DNA from: Ryuthela nishihirai
Lineage: Eukaryota; Arthropoda; Arachnida; Araneae; Heptathelidae
NCBI GenBank assembly: GCA_038380435.1
Contig: JAWZYU010000025.1
Location: 43,656,691 to 43,720,690, forward strand
Length of the DNA stretch: 64,000 nt
Reading direction: 5' to 3'
In this document: positions 21,614 to 32,832 of the stretch, piece by piece
Numbering within the stretch: the stretch's first letter is position 1
Layout of the letters: each line of letters starts with the position of its first letter
Notes under the pieces: generated by a model
Databases searched by the model: none
What the model was told of the DNA's origin: nothing
Seen by the model: the letters and a program-made list of their open reading frames with translations, nothing else
Translations under genes and position numbers: made by a program

Positions 21614-22066
21614 TTTTGAGCCTAAAAGATAACTTTTGCTTTTGATTTCAAGAACAACTTTTGCCCAGGCCTCAAAAGAAACTTTTGTCTCTGGTTTTGT
21701 CAGCTTTTCCTTTGGTTTCGAAAATAACTTTTGTCATGGGAGTAAAAATAACTTTTATCTTGGATCTGAAAATCAACTTTTGCTCTGAGCCAGCAAATAA
21801 CTATTTTCCTGGACTTCTGAACCCGGAGAACAACCTTTGACTTGACCATCGAAAAACAACTTTTGTCCTGGATTCAAGAATCACTTTTTCCTCAGCCCAC
21901 AAGGATAATTACTATTCCCGGTCTTCAGAACATAATTTGCCCTGAGCCTAAAGAACAAATGTTTCTTGAACAACTTTCTCCCTGGCGCACATTTTTGTCC
22001 TGAGCTTCAAGATAAAGATTTGTCTCTGGCTTCAAGAACGACTTTTAACCAGAGCAAGAGTAATTT
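21614..22066. repeat. Degenerate ~30-bp tandem repeat
   Basis: The motif AACAACTTTTG(T/C)CCTGG(A/C)TTCAAGAA recurs about 14 times with heavy decay. Towards 22,045 it reads ACTTTTAACCAGAGCAA, close to CCTTTTACCCAGAGCAA of the 114-bp unit beyond the SINE. Confidence 0.65.
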
Positions 22067-22351
22067 TAATTCTCCGCCCTGCCCACGGTCAGTAGGGGAC
22101 ACCGATGGGCTTGGAAAGGCCGCCGTCCGTCGGATGGGACGTTAAGCCGTGGCTCCGTGTGCGGGAAAGCCATACCCTGTGCACGTTAAAGAACACGCTG
22201 GATGGCCTTGACGGGAGGCTACCCTCTGTCTCTCAACAGCTGTTCCAGTGGGTCCCCTCCCCCAACCTTCTCTGAGCCTTCGGGATCCATGTGACCTGGC
22301 CATTTAGCCCATGGTGTGCAAAAAAGTGAGGCTCAGAGGTAAAACAACCCA
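22067..22351 (+). mobile_element. SINE-A, 5'-truncated, at the edge of the 114-bp array
   Basis: The tRNA-like head and about 105 bp of 5' sequence are missing; it begins at AATTCTCCGCCCTGCC. The tail AAAACAACCCAACCC merges into the first array unit (ACCCAGAGCAACAAG). Similar sequence (ACCAGAGCAAGAG) lies left of the SINE, so it probably inserted in the outermost unit. Confidence 0.88.
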
Positions 22352-25300
22352 ACCCAGAGCAACAAGATTCCATTCCCGAAGCCTCCCGAAAGCTGGTTGC
22401 AGCATTGACCATGAGCGTCGCAGGCCCTTCGTTGATGCAAAGGGAAGCAGAACTGGAGTCCTTTTACCCAGAGCAACAAGATTCCATTCCCGAAGCCTCC
22501 CGAAAGCTGGTTGCAGCATTGACCATGAGCGTCGCAGGCCCTTCGTTGATGCAAAGGGAAACAGAACTGGAGTCCTTTTACCCAGAGCAACAAGATTCCA
22601 TTCCCGAAGCCTCCCGAAAGCTGGTTGCAGCATTGACCATGAGCGTCGCAGGCCCTTCGTTGATGCAAAGGGAAACAGAACTGGAGTCCTTTTACCCAGA
22701 GCAACAAGATTCCATTCCCGAAGCCTCCCGAAAGCTGGTTGCAGCATTGACCATGAGCGTCGCAGGCCCTTCGTTGATGCAAAGGGAAACAGAACTGGAG
22801 TCCTTTTACCCAGAGCAACAAGATTCCATTCCCGAAGCCTCCCGAAAGCTGGTTGCAGCATTGACCATGAGCGTCGCAGGCCCTTCGTTGATGCAAAGGG
22901 AAACAGAACTGGAGTCCTTTTACCCAGAGCAACAAGATTCCATTCCCGAAGCCTCCCGAAAGCTGGTTGCAGCATTGACCATGAGCGTCGCAGGCCCTTC
23001 GTTGATGCAAAGGGAAACAGAACTGGAGTCCTTTTACCCAGAGCAACAAGATTCCATTCCCGAAGCCTCCCGAAAGCTGGTTGAAGCATTGACCATGAGC
23101 GTCGCAGGCCCTTCGTTGATGCAAAGGGAAACAGAACTGGAGTCCTTTTACCCAGAGCAACAAGATTCCATTCCCGAAGCCTCCCGAAAGCTGGTTGCAG
23201 CATTGACCATGAGCGTCGCAGGCCCTTCGTTGATGCAAAGGGAAGCAGAACTGGAGTCCTTTTACCCAGAGCAACAAGATTACATTCCCGAAGCCTCCCG
23301 AAAGCTGGTTGCAGCATTGACCATGAGCGTCGCAGGCCCTTCGTTGATGCAAAGGGAAACAGAACTGGAGTCCTTTTACCCAGAGCAACAAGATTCCATT
23401 CCCGAAGCCTCCCGAAAGCTGGTTGCAGCATTGACCATGAGCGTCGCAGGCCCTTCGTTGATGCAAAGGGAAACAGAACTGGAGTCCTTTTACCCAGAGC
23501 AACAAGATTCCATTCCCGAAGCCTCCCGAAAGCTGGTTGCAGCATTGACCATGAGCGTCGCAGGCCCTTCGTTGATGCAAAGGGAAACAGAACTGGAGTC
23601 CTTTTACCCAGAGCAACAAGATTCCATTCCCGAAGCCTCCCGAAAGCTGGTTGCAGCATTGACCATGAGCGTCGCAGGCCCTTCGTTGATGCAAAGGGAA
23701 ACAGAACTGGAGTCCTTTTACCCAGAGCAACAAGATTCCATTCCCGAAGCCTCCCGAATGCTGGTTGCAGCATTGACCATGAGCGTCGCAGGCCCTTCGT
23801 TGATGCAAAGGGAAACAGAACTGGAGTCCTTTTACCCAGAGCAACAAGATTCCATTCCCGAAGCCTCCCGAAAGCTGGTTGCAGCATTGACCATGAGCGT
23901 CGCAGGCCCTTCGTTGATGCAAAGGGAAACAGAACTGGAGTCCTTTTACCCAGAGCAACAAGATTCCATTCCCGAAGCCTCCCGAAAGCTGGTTGCAGCA
24001 TTGACCATGAGCGTCGCAGGCCCTTCGTTGATGCAAAGGGAAACAGAACTGGAGTCCTTTTACCCAGAGCAACAAGATTCCATTCCCGAAGCCTCCCGAA
24101 AGCTGGTTGCAGCATTGACCATGAGCGTCGCAGGCCCTTCGTTGATGCAAAGGGAAACACAACTGGAGTCCTTTTACCCAGAGCAACAAGATTCCATTCA
24201 CAAAGCCTCCCGAAAGCTGGTTGAAGCATTGACCATGAGCGTCGCAGGCCCTTCGTTGATGCAAAGGGAAACAGAACTGGAGTCCTTTTACCCAGAGCAA
24301 CAAGATTCCATTCCCGAAGCCTCCCGAAAGCTGGTTGCAGCATTGACCATGAGCGTCGCAGGCCCTTCGTTGATGCAAAGGGAAGCAGAACTGGAGTCCT
24401 TTTACCCAGAGCAACAAGATTCCATTCCCGAAGCCTCCCGAAAGCTGGTTGCAGCATTGACCATGAGCGTCGCGGGCCCTTCGTTGATGCAAAGGGAAAC
24501 AGAACTGGAGTCCTTTTACCCAGAGCAACAAGATTCCATTCCCGAAGCCTCCCGAAAGCTGGTTGCAGCATTGACCATGAGCGTCGCAGGCCCTTCGTTG
24601 ATGCAAAGGGAAACAGAACTGGAGTCCTTTTACCCAGAGCAACAAGATTCCATTCCCGAAGCCTCCCGAAAGCTGGTTGCAGCATTGACCATGAGCGTCG
24701 CAGGCCCTTCGTTGATGCAAAGGGAAACAGAACTGGAGTCCTTTTACCCAGAGCAACAAGATTCCATTCCCGAAGCCTCCCGAAAGCTGGTTGCAGCATT
24801 GACCATGAGCGTCGCAGGCCCTTCGTTGATGCAAAGGGAAACAGAACTGGAGTCCTTTTACCCAGAGCAACAAGATTCCATTCCCGAAGCCTCCCGAAAG
24901 CTGGTTGCAGCATTGACCATGAGCGTCGCAGGCCCTTCGTTGATGCAAAGGGAAACAGAACTGGAGTCCTTTTACCCAGAGCAACAAGATTCCATTCCCG
25001 AAGCCTACCGAAAGCTGGTTGAAGCATTGACCATGAGCGTCGCAGGCCCTTCGTTGATGCAAAGGGAAACAGAACTGGAGTCCTTTTACCCAGAGCAACA
25101 AGATTCCATTCCCGAAGCCTCCCGAAAGCTGGTTGAAGCATTGACCATGAGCGTCGCGGGCCCTTCGTTGATGCAAAGGGAAACAGAACTGGAGTCCTTT
25201 TACCCAGAGCAACAAGATTCCATTCCCGAAGCCTCCCGAAAGCTGGTTGCAGCATTGACCATGAGCGTCGCAGGCCCTTCGTTGATGCAAAGGGAAACAG

Positions 25301-28278
25301 AACTGGAGTCCTTTTACCCAGAGCAACAAGATTCCATTCCCGAAGCCTCCCGAAAGCTGGTTGCAGCATTGACCATGAGCGTCGCAGGCCCTTCGTTGAT
25401 GCAAAGGGAAACAGAACTGGAGTCCTTTTACCCAGAGCAACAAGATTCCATTCCCGAAGCCTCCCGAAAGCTGGTTGCAGCATTGACCATGAGCGTCGCA
25501 GGCCCTTCGTTGATGCAAAGGGAAACAGAACTGGAGTCCTTTTACCCAGAGCAACAAGATTCCATTCCCGAAGCCTCCCGAAAGCTGGTTGCAGCATTGA
25601 CCATGAGCGTCGCGGGCCCTTCGTTGATGCAAAGGGAAACAGAACTGGAGTCCTTTTACCCAGAGCAACAAGATTCCATTCCCGAAGCCTCCCGAAAGCT
25701 GGTTGCAGCATTGACCATGAGCGTCGCAGGCCCTTCGTTGATGCAAAGGGAAACAGAACTGGAGTCCTTTTACCCAGAGCAACAAGATTCCATTCCCGAA
25801 GCCTCCCGAAAGCTGGTTGCAGCATTGACCATGAGCGTCGCAGGCCCTTCGTTGATGCAAAGGGAAACAGAACTGGAGTCCTTTTACCCAGAGCAACAAG
25901 ATTCCATTCCCGAAGCCTCCCGAAAGCTGGTTGCAGCATTGACCATGAGCGTCGCAGGCCCTTCGTTGATGCAAAGGGAAACAGAACTGGAGTCCTTTTA
26001 CCCAGAGCAACAAGATTCCATTCCCGAAGCCTCCCGAAAGCTGGTTGCAGCATTGACCATGAGCGTCGCAGGCCCTTCGTTGATGCAAAGGGAAACACAA
26101 CTGGAGTCCTTTTACCCAGAGCAACAAGATTCCATTCACAAAGCCTCCCGAAAGCTGGTTGAAGCATTGACCATGAGCGTCGCAGGCCCTTCGTTGATGC
26201 AAAGGGAAACAGAACTGGAGTCCTTTTACCCAGAGCAACAAGATTCCATTCCCGAAGCCTCCCGAAAGCTGGTTGCAGCATTGACCATGAGCGTCGCAGG
26301 CCCTTCGTTGATGCAAAGGGAAGCAGAACTGGAGTCCTTTTACCCAGAGCAACAAGATTCCATTCCCGAAGCCTCCCGAAAGCTGGTTGCAGCATTGACC
26401 ATGAGCGTCGCGGGCCCTTCGTTGATGCAAAGGGAAACAGAACTGGAGTCCTTTTACCCAGAGCAACAAGATTCCATTCCCGAAGCCTCCCGAAAGCTGG
26501 TTGAAGCATTGACCATGAGCGTCGCAGGCCCTTCGTTGATGCAAAGGGAAACAGAACTGGAGTCCTTTTACCCAGAGCAACAAGATTCCATTCCCGAAGC
26601 CTCCCGAAAGCTGGTTGCAGCATTGACCATGAGCGTCGCAGGCCCTTCGTTGATGCAAAGGGAAACAGAACTGGAGTCCTTTTACCCAGAGCAACAAGAT
26701 TCCATTCCCGAAGCCTCCCGAAAGCTGGTTGCAGCATTGACCATGAGCGTCGCAGGCCCTTCGTTGATGCAAAGGGAAACAGAACTGGAGTCCTTTTACC
26801 CAGAGCAACAAGATTCCATTCCCGAAGCCTCCCGAAAGCTGGTTGCAGCATTGACCATGAGCGTCGCGGGCCCTTCGTTGATGCAAAGGGAAACAGAACT
26901 GGAGTCCTTTTACCCAGAGCAACAAGATTCCATTCCCGAAGCCTCCCGAAAGCTGGTTGCAGCATTGACCATGAGCGTCGCAGGCCCTTCGTTGATGCAA
27001 AGGGAAACAGAAATGGAGTCCTTTTACCCAGAGCAACAAGATTCCATTCCCGAAGCCTCCCGAAAGCTGGTTGCAGCATTGACCATGAGCGTCGCGGGCC
27101 CTTCGTTGATGCAAAGGGAAACAGAACTGGAGTCCTTTTACCCAGAGCAACAAGATTCCATTCCCGAAGCCTCCCGAAAGCTGGTTGCAGCATTGACCAT
27201 GAGCGTCGCAGGCCCTTCGTTGATGCAAAGGGAAACAGAACTGGAGTCCTTTTACCCAGAGCAACAAGATTCCATTCCCGAAGCCTCCCGAAAGCTGGTT
27301 GCAGCATTGACCATGAGCGTCGCAGGCCCTTCGTTGATGCAAAGGGAAACAGAACTGGAGTCCTTTTACCCAGAGCAACAAGATTCCATTCCCGAAGCCT
27401 CCCGAAAGCTGGTTGCAGCATTGACCATGAGCGTCGCAGGCCCTTCGTTGATGCAAAGGGAAACAGAACTGGAGTCCTTTTACCCAGAGCAACAAGATTC
27501 CATTCCCGAAGCCTCCCGAAAGCTGGTTGCAGCATTGACCATGAGCGTCGCAGGCCCTTCGTTGATGCAAAGGGAAACAGAACTGGAGTCCTTTTACCCA
27601 GAGCAACAAGATTCCATTCCCGAAGCCTCCCGAAAGCTGGTTGCAGCATTGACCATGAGCGTCGCAGGCCCTTCGTTGATGCAAAGGGAAGCAGAACTGG
27701 AGTCCTTTTACCCAGAGCAACAAGATTCCATTCCCGAAGCCTCCCGAAAGCTGGTTGCAGCATTGACCATGAGCGTCGCAGGCCCTTCGTTGATGCAAAG
27801 GGAAACAGAACTGGAGTCCTTTTACCCAGAGCAACAAGATTCCATTCCCGAAGCCTCCCGAAAGCTGGTTGCAGCATTGACCATGAGCGTCGCAGGCCCT
27901 TCGTTGATGCAAAGGGAAGCAGAACTGGAGTCCTTTTACCCAGAGCAACAAGATTCCATTCCCGAAGCCTCCCGAAAGCTGGTTGAAGCATTGACCATGA
28001 GCGTCGCAGGCCCTTCGTTGATACAAAGGGAAACAGAACTGGAGTCCTTTTACCCAGAGCAACAAGATTCCATTCCCGAAGCCTCCCGAAAGCTGGTTGA
28101 AGCATTGACCATGAGCGTCGCAGGCCCTTCGTTGATGCAAAGGGAAACAGAACTGGAGTCCTTTTACCCAGAGCAACAAGATTCCATTCCCGAAGCCTCC
28201 CGAAAGCTGGTTGCAGCATTGACCATGAGCGTCGCAGGCCCTTCGTTGATGCAAAGGGAAACAGAACTGGAGTCCTTT
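22352..28278. repeat. 114-bp minisatellite, about 52 copies
   Basis: Unit start ACCCAGAGCAACAAGATTCC, middle GCATTGACCATGAGCGTCGC, end GGAAACAGAACTGGAGTCC. Copies differ by a handful of recurrent single-base variants (GCAGCATTG/GAAGCATTG, GGAAACAG/GGAAGCAG, GTCGCA/GTCGCG). Because 114 is divisible by 3, frames without a stop stay open across the array: + 22,405-28,341 (1,978 codons) and two minus frames of 1,971 and 1,973 codons. Variants mostly change amino acids in the + frame, which argues against a constrained protein. I treat it as satellite DNA. Confidence 0.95.
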
Positions 28279-28741
28279 TTTAAGAGCAGACCTTGCGGAA
28301 GGAAACGAGTCAGCATATCAAGGTCACACGCTGTGGAGTGAAACAAGTCTCGAGCTTGGAGTGTTACGGCAAGAGAACACTTTTCCTTGCCGTTGTGGAA
28401 AGGAGCGAATAAGTCATCGGTACTGCTGACAAGGTTCGAAAGTTACGAAAGGGAGAATGCTTCAGAAACAATGCTTTGCTGAACTTCATCACGTCAGCAC
28501 TTGTCACGTCTCTGCTGTCAAAACATATTTTCCTCAACTATTTGTAATTTTTACGAATATATTTCTTCGATAGATATTTTCCAGATTCTCTAGAAATGAT
28601 TTGAATATAGCTATCTCTCTGAATTATTTAAAATCTTTATCAATGTATTTATTTCTCTGAATGTCTAAAATCATTTAAAACACGTTTATTCCCATTGATT
28701 CTCTGGGATCTTTATGTATCTATTTATCAGAAGATTTTCTC
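28279..28741. other. No gene seen; degenerate 28-31-bp repeats from ~28,560
   Basis: After the array comes unassigned sequence to ~28,560. Then loosely repeated lines such as TATCTCTCTGAATTATTTAAAATC and TTTCTCTGAATGTCTAAAATC suggest an old, decayed minisatellite. Confidence 0.45.
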
Positions 28742-28752
28742 TGCGTTCGTCT

Positions 28753-29132
28753 GGGGCGGGGGTGGCTCAGTCGGTAGCGCGCCAGGCTCGTAATCTGTAG
28801 TTCCCAGGTTCGAGTCCCAGCTGGGTCAGTGTTGCGATTTATCTCCGCATGATTCCCTGCCCACGGTCAGTAGGGGACACCGATGGGCTTGTAAAGGCCA
28901 CCGTCCGTCGGATGGGACGTTAAGCCGTGGCCTCGTGTGCGGGAGAGCCATACCCTGTGCACGTTAAAGAACACGCTGGATGGCCTTGACGGGATGCTAC
29001 CATCTGTCTCCCAACAGCTGTTCCAGTGGGTCCCCTCCCCCAACCTTCTCTGAGCCTACGGGGTCCATGTGACCTGGCCATTTAGCCCATGCTATGCAAA
29101 AAAGTGCCGCTCAGAGGTAAAACAACCCAACC
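28753..29132 (+). mobile_element. SINE-A, full length
   Basis: The duplication TGCGTTCGTCT (28,742-28,752) versus TGCATTCGTCT (29,133-29,143) has one mismatch, so the insertion is not brand new. About 12 bp of the CGCCCTGCC region are deleted. Confidence 0.94.
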
Positions 29133-29183
29133 TGCATTCGTCTGAAACTCCCTGAAATATATCATAGATGGCATTTGGCAGGA

Positions 29184-29416
29184 AGCCGTCCCGTGGCCGA
29201 GTGCTTAGCACGCTTGGCTACTGATCTAAGGGACCTGGGTTCGAGCCCGGATTAGGCATGGATGTGTGTGACGTTTTTCTGCTGAGGTTCTGCCATCCTC
29301 TCAGATCTCCTACTGTAGCATATAAACTGACAGGCTCCTGTCAGACCTCCTGTCAGCTCCTGTCAGACCTCTGGCAAGCAGCTGCTTGAGGGGGTATTTA
29401 TTTATTCTATTTATTT
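29184..29416 (+). mobile_element. SINE-B with internal duplication
   Basis: Head AGCCGTCCCGTGGCCGAG to tail. The duplication ATTTGGCAG(G)A flanks it at 29,173-29,183 and 29,417-29,426. The CTCCTGTCAGACC segment is duplicated internally, making this copy ~30 bp longer. Confidence 0.92.
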
Positions 29417-29544
29417 ATTTGGCAGAAAACTCATTACAATCTATTCGTCACTCCTTCTTCGAGATTATTTTTCTCCTTCTGTTTAGAAAAGTCTGAAACT
29501 CTCTAAACTTTGCTTTTTTCTTTTCTTTCAATACGTATTCACTG

Positions 29545-29933
29545 TTGGGTTGGGTTGTTTTACCTCTGAGCGGCACTTTCTTGCACACCATGGGCTAAAT
29601 TGCCAGGTCACATGGACCCCGAAGGCTCAGAGAAGTTTAGGGGAGGGGACCCACTGGAACAGCTGTTGGGAGACAGATGGTAGTCTCCCGTCAAGGCCAT
29701 CCAGCGTGTTCTTTAACGTGCACAGGGTATGGCTCTCCCGCACACGGGGCCACGGCTTAACGTCCCATCCGACGGACAGCGGCCTTTCCAAGCCCATCGG
29801 TGTCCCCTACTGACCGTGGGCAGAGCGGGAAATTTTGCGGATATAAATCTCAACGCTGACCCAGCTGGGACTCGAACCTGGGAACTACAGATTACGAGCC
29901 TGGCGCGCTACCGACTGAGCCACCCCCCGCCCC
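29545..29933 (-). mobile_element. SINE-A, full length
   Basis: The 12-bp duplication ACGTATTCACTG is at 29,533-29,544 and 29,934-29,945. Confidence 0.95.
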
Positions 29934-30240
29934 ACGTATTCACTGAAGTATTACTGAAACTTGTCGTTTTTGACTTCAGGGATCACAACGGGAAAGCTCT
30001 GAGTGGGACCAGAATTGATATCATTCATCATGCTGAAGCAGGTAGTGTTAATCATTTGCCGTTTGTAACATTTTCCATTTTCGGCGTCGTTTGAGCCAAT
30101 GGAGAAATTTCCCTTTGCAGGTAGAGCAGTTTGAATCGGTTTCAAGACTAAGTATGCATTTTTAAATGTTATATGAACTTAAAAACTTAAGATTCTTTGT
30201 CCTGGTAAATAACAATGCTTGGCTAGCATTGTAGCAATTA

Positions 30241-31470
30241 GTGATCTGGCAACCTTCGTGTTACGTGACACGAAGGTTGCCAGATCACTAATTTCTAAAA
30301 AAATCGCTGCCAGATATTTTTTCTGAATTCTGTAATCAACCATGGTGTTCGGATACTTTTTTGAGCGACTGTAGGTGGTCATATTATTTTGATACTAGAT
30401 CGTGTGGGCTCACTCACGGAAATATTGAGCGTGTGCAGTTACCGTTCACAGCAAACTGGAGCGGTTGCGGTTAATGTTCACAGCACATTGGATCGTGTGA
30501 GCTCACAAAGACCTAGATCGTGTGGGCTCACTCACGGAAATATTGAGCGTGTGCAGTTACCGTTCACAGCAAACTGGAGCGTGTGCAGTAACTGCACACG
30601 CTCCAGTTTGCTGTGAACGGTAACTGGAGCGTGTACAGTTGCTGTACACGCTCCAGATATTTTTCCTGAATTCTGTAATCACGTGACACGAAGGTTGCCA
30701 GATCACTAATTTCTAAAAAAAATCGTTGCCACATATTTTTTCTGAATTCTGTAATCAACCATGGTGCTCGAATACTTTTTTGAGCGACTGTAGGTGGTCA
30801 TATTATTTTGATACTAGATCGTGTGGGCTCACTCACGGAAATATTGAGCGTGTGCAGTTACGGTTCACAGCAAACTGGAACTGCACACGCTCCAGTTTGC
30901 TGTGAACGGTAACTGGAGCGTGTACAGTTGCTGTACACGCTCCAGATATATTTCCTGAATTCTGTAATCACGTGACACGAAGGTTGCCAGATCCCTAATT
31001 TCTAAAAAAAATCGTTGCCAGATATCTTTTCTGAATTCTGTAATCAACCGTAGTGTTTGGAAACTTTTTTGAGCGACTGTAGGTGATCATATTATTTTGA
31101 TACTAGATCGTGTGGGCTCACTCACGGAAATATTGAGCGTGTGCAGTTACCGTTCACAGCAAACTGGAGCGGTTGCGGTTAATGTTCACAGCACATTGGA
31201 TCGTGTGAGCTCACAAAGACCTAGATCGTGTGGGCTCACTCACGGAAATATTGAGCGTGTGCAGTTACCGTTCACAGCAAACTGGAGCGTGTGCAGTAAC
31301 TGCAGACGCTCTAGTTTGCTGGGGACGGTAACTGGAGCGTGTACAGTTGCTGTACACGCTCCAGATATTTTTCCTGAATTCTGCAATCACGTGACACGAA
31401 GGTTGCCAGATGTTTTTTCTGAATTCTGTAATCAACCGTAGTGTTCGGATACTTTTTTGAGCGACTGTAC
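30241..31470. mobile_element. Head-to-tail array of Tc1/mariner-like MITE units
   Basis: Four outer termini, all in the same orientation, end in GAGCGACTGTA at about 30,373, 30,792, 31,083 and 31,469. The first three are each followed by GGTGGTCATATTATTTTG or a one-base variant, then a hairpin interior (TAGATCGTGTGGGC, CAGTTACCGTTCACAGC, GTGTACAG-TTG-CTGTACAC). Unit lengths differ (~419, ~290, ~386 bp) because hairpin repeats were lost or gained. No opposite-facing terminus is present. Confidence 0.85.
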
Positions 31471-31555
31471 CCATTTGGCACAGACTTTCAGAACTTTAAA
31501 TGTTGATAAATAATTGTTTCCACACTACTAATCGATGCACTGACATCTAAAGTTA

Positions 31556-31735
31556 TTACCTGAACGGTGATGTCTGGGTTTTCATAATGAGTTCACGAAC
31601 AGCAGCGATGGTTCTCTCGTCCCCGTCTTCCTTCAGTCTTCCTGCACAAGAGAGGTTTTCGAAGCCATGCCATCCTTCTTTGAACTTATGCATCCATCCC
31701 GTTACAGCGTCATATGAACAGGCATTATCCCCATA
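31556..31735 (-). pseudogene. Mariner/SETMAR-type transposase, N-terminal helix-turn-helix remnant
   Basis: The minus frame reads YGDNACSYDAVTGWM, then HKFKEGWHGFENLSCAGR, then an ...AAVRELIMK stretch. This pattern is that of the first helix-turn-helix of mariner transposases (GDNA...V..W..RFKEG......GR). It covers only ~60 residues; the second DNA-binding half and the catalytic DDD domain are absent. It could also derive from a host gene with the same domain. It abuts a SINE-B mosaic at 31,744. Confidence 0.6.
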
Positions 31736-31743
31736 TAAAAAAA

Positions 31744-31840
31744 AATATCCCCTCAAGCAGCTGCTTGCCACAGAGGTCTGACAGGAGCCTGTCAGTTTAT
31801 ATGCCAGAGTAGAAGGTCTGAGAGGATGGCAGGACCTCAG
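31744..31840 (-). mobile_element. SINE-B, 3' half next to hairpin module
   Basis: Minus-strand SINE-B from TCCCCTCAAGCAGCTGCTTG to GGCAGGACCTCAG, where it joins the module at 31,841. Confidence 0.88.
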
Positions 31841-32005
31841 GAACGTGTACAGCAACTGTACACGCTCCAGTTACCGTTCACAGCAAACTGGAGCGTGTGC
31901 AGTAACTGCACACGCTCCAGTTTGCTTTGAACGGTAACTGCACACGCTCAATATTTCTGGGAGTGTGCCCACACGATCCAGGTTTTTGTGAGCTCACACG
32001 ATCCA
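31841..32005 (-). repeat. Double-hairpin module fused to SINE-B
   Basis: Minus-strand copy. Starts GAACGTGTACAGCAACTG and ends CACACGATCCA, then ATGTAAACAAAATAAATACC of a SINE-B tail. Same junctions as the + strand copies. Confidence 0.88.
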
Positions 32006-32222
32006 ATGTAAACAAAATAAATACCCCCTCAAGTAGCTGCTTGCCACAGAGGTCTGACAGGAGCCTGTCAGTTTATATACCCCCTCAAGCAGCTGCTTGC
32101 CACAGAGATCTGACAGGAGCCTGTCAGTTTATATGCCAAAGTAGATCTGAGAGGATGGCAGGACCTCAGCAGAAAAACAACACATACAACCATGCCTTAT
32201 CCGGGGCTCGAATCCAGGTACT
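32006..32222 (-). mobile_element. Two partial SINE-B copies in tandem
   Basis: A short 3' piece (32,006-32,079, to CAGTTTATAT) is followed at once by another copy starting ACCCCCTCAAGC. The second reaches the B-box region (CGGGGCTCGAATCCAGG) near 32,218 and lacks the A box. Confidence 0.85.
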
Positions 32223-32514
32223 TGTGATAAATCGGCATGAATTTTTTTACCGCTCTCCCCAAACTGCATCCTAATGAAAATGTAAAATATTTCCGATTCT
32301 TTAGTAGACTCTGTAGCAACAATGCACAGATTTCACAGACCGAACTTTACGCGTCTCCAGCGAAGAGAAAAATGATAAAACGGCCTTTGTTTTTAACACT
32401 TAATGACAAGTTTGGACAAACTTTCAGACAAAGGAGGAATAAGTGGAAATCTACAGACACGTGCCAAGAACTTTTCGAACTCCTTCCGTATTTATCTCTC
32501 TGGGAATCTGTATG
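32223..32514. other. No gene seen
   Basis: A + frame of 92 codons (32,237-32,515) has no recognisable family. Confidence 0.4.
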
Positions 32515-32522
32515 AATTAGGC

Positions 32523-32706
32523 CAGGGGTGGGCAAATAGCGGCCCGCTAAGAGTTTTTTGTGGCCCGCCAAGACAGTCAGAAAAATCCGCCTTGAACCGA
32601 GATTTCCTTCCCGTGCGCGACCGAAGATTCGTCTCGTATTTCCCACTAGGACGTCCACGTCAATACGCATGCGCAGTGTAGATACGAAAACAATTGCCCA
32701 CCCCTG
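32523..32706. mobile_element. hAT-like MITE, 184 bp
   Basis: Ends CAGGGGTGGGCAA ... TTGCCCACCCCTG (13-bp perfect inverted repeat). Perfect 8-bp duplication AATTAGGC at 32,515-32,522 and 32,707-32,714. The length of the duplication and the CAGGG start are hAT hallmarks. No coding capacity. Confidence 0.85.
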
Positions 32707-32832
32707 AATTAGGCAATTTCAATAGATCCACTGGAACCTTTCTAACTATATTATTATTTCCCTACTCTCCTTTTTTATGACTATGTCTTTCTGAACTTCC
32801 TCACATTTTTCATTAACATTTTTATCTCTTAA

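Noticed and set aside
22405..28341. Giant repeat protein of 1,978 residues on the + strand
   Set aside because: Three frames are equally open because the unit is 114 bp. Variants are mostly non-silent, there is no signal or non-repeat domain, and only ~20 unrelated residues follow. Reported as satellite, with coding left as a test.
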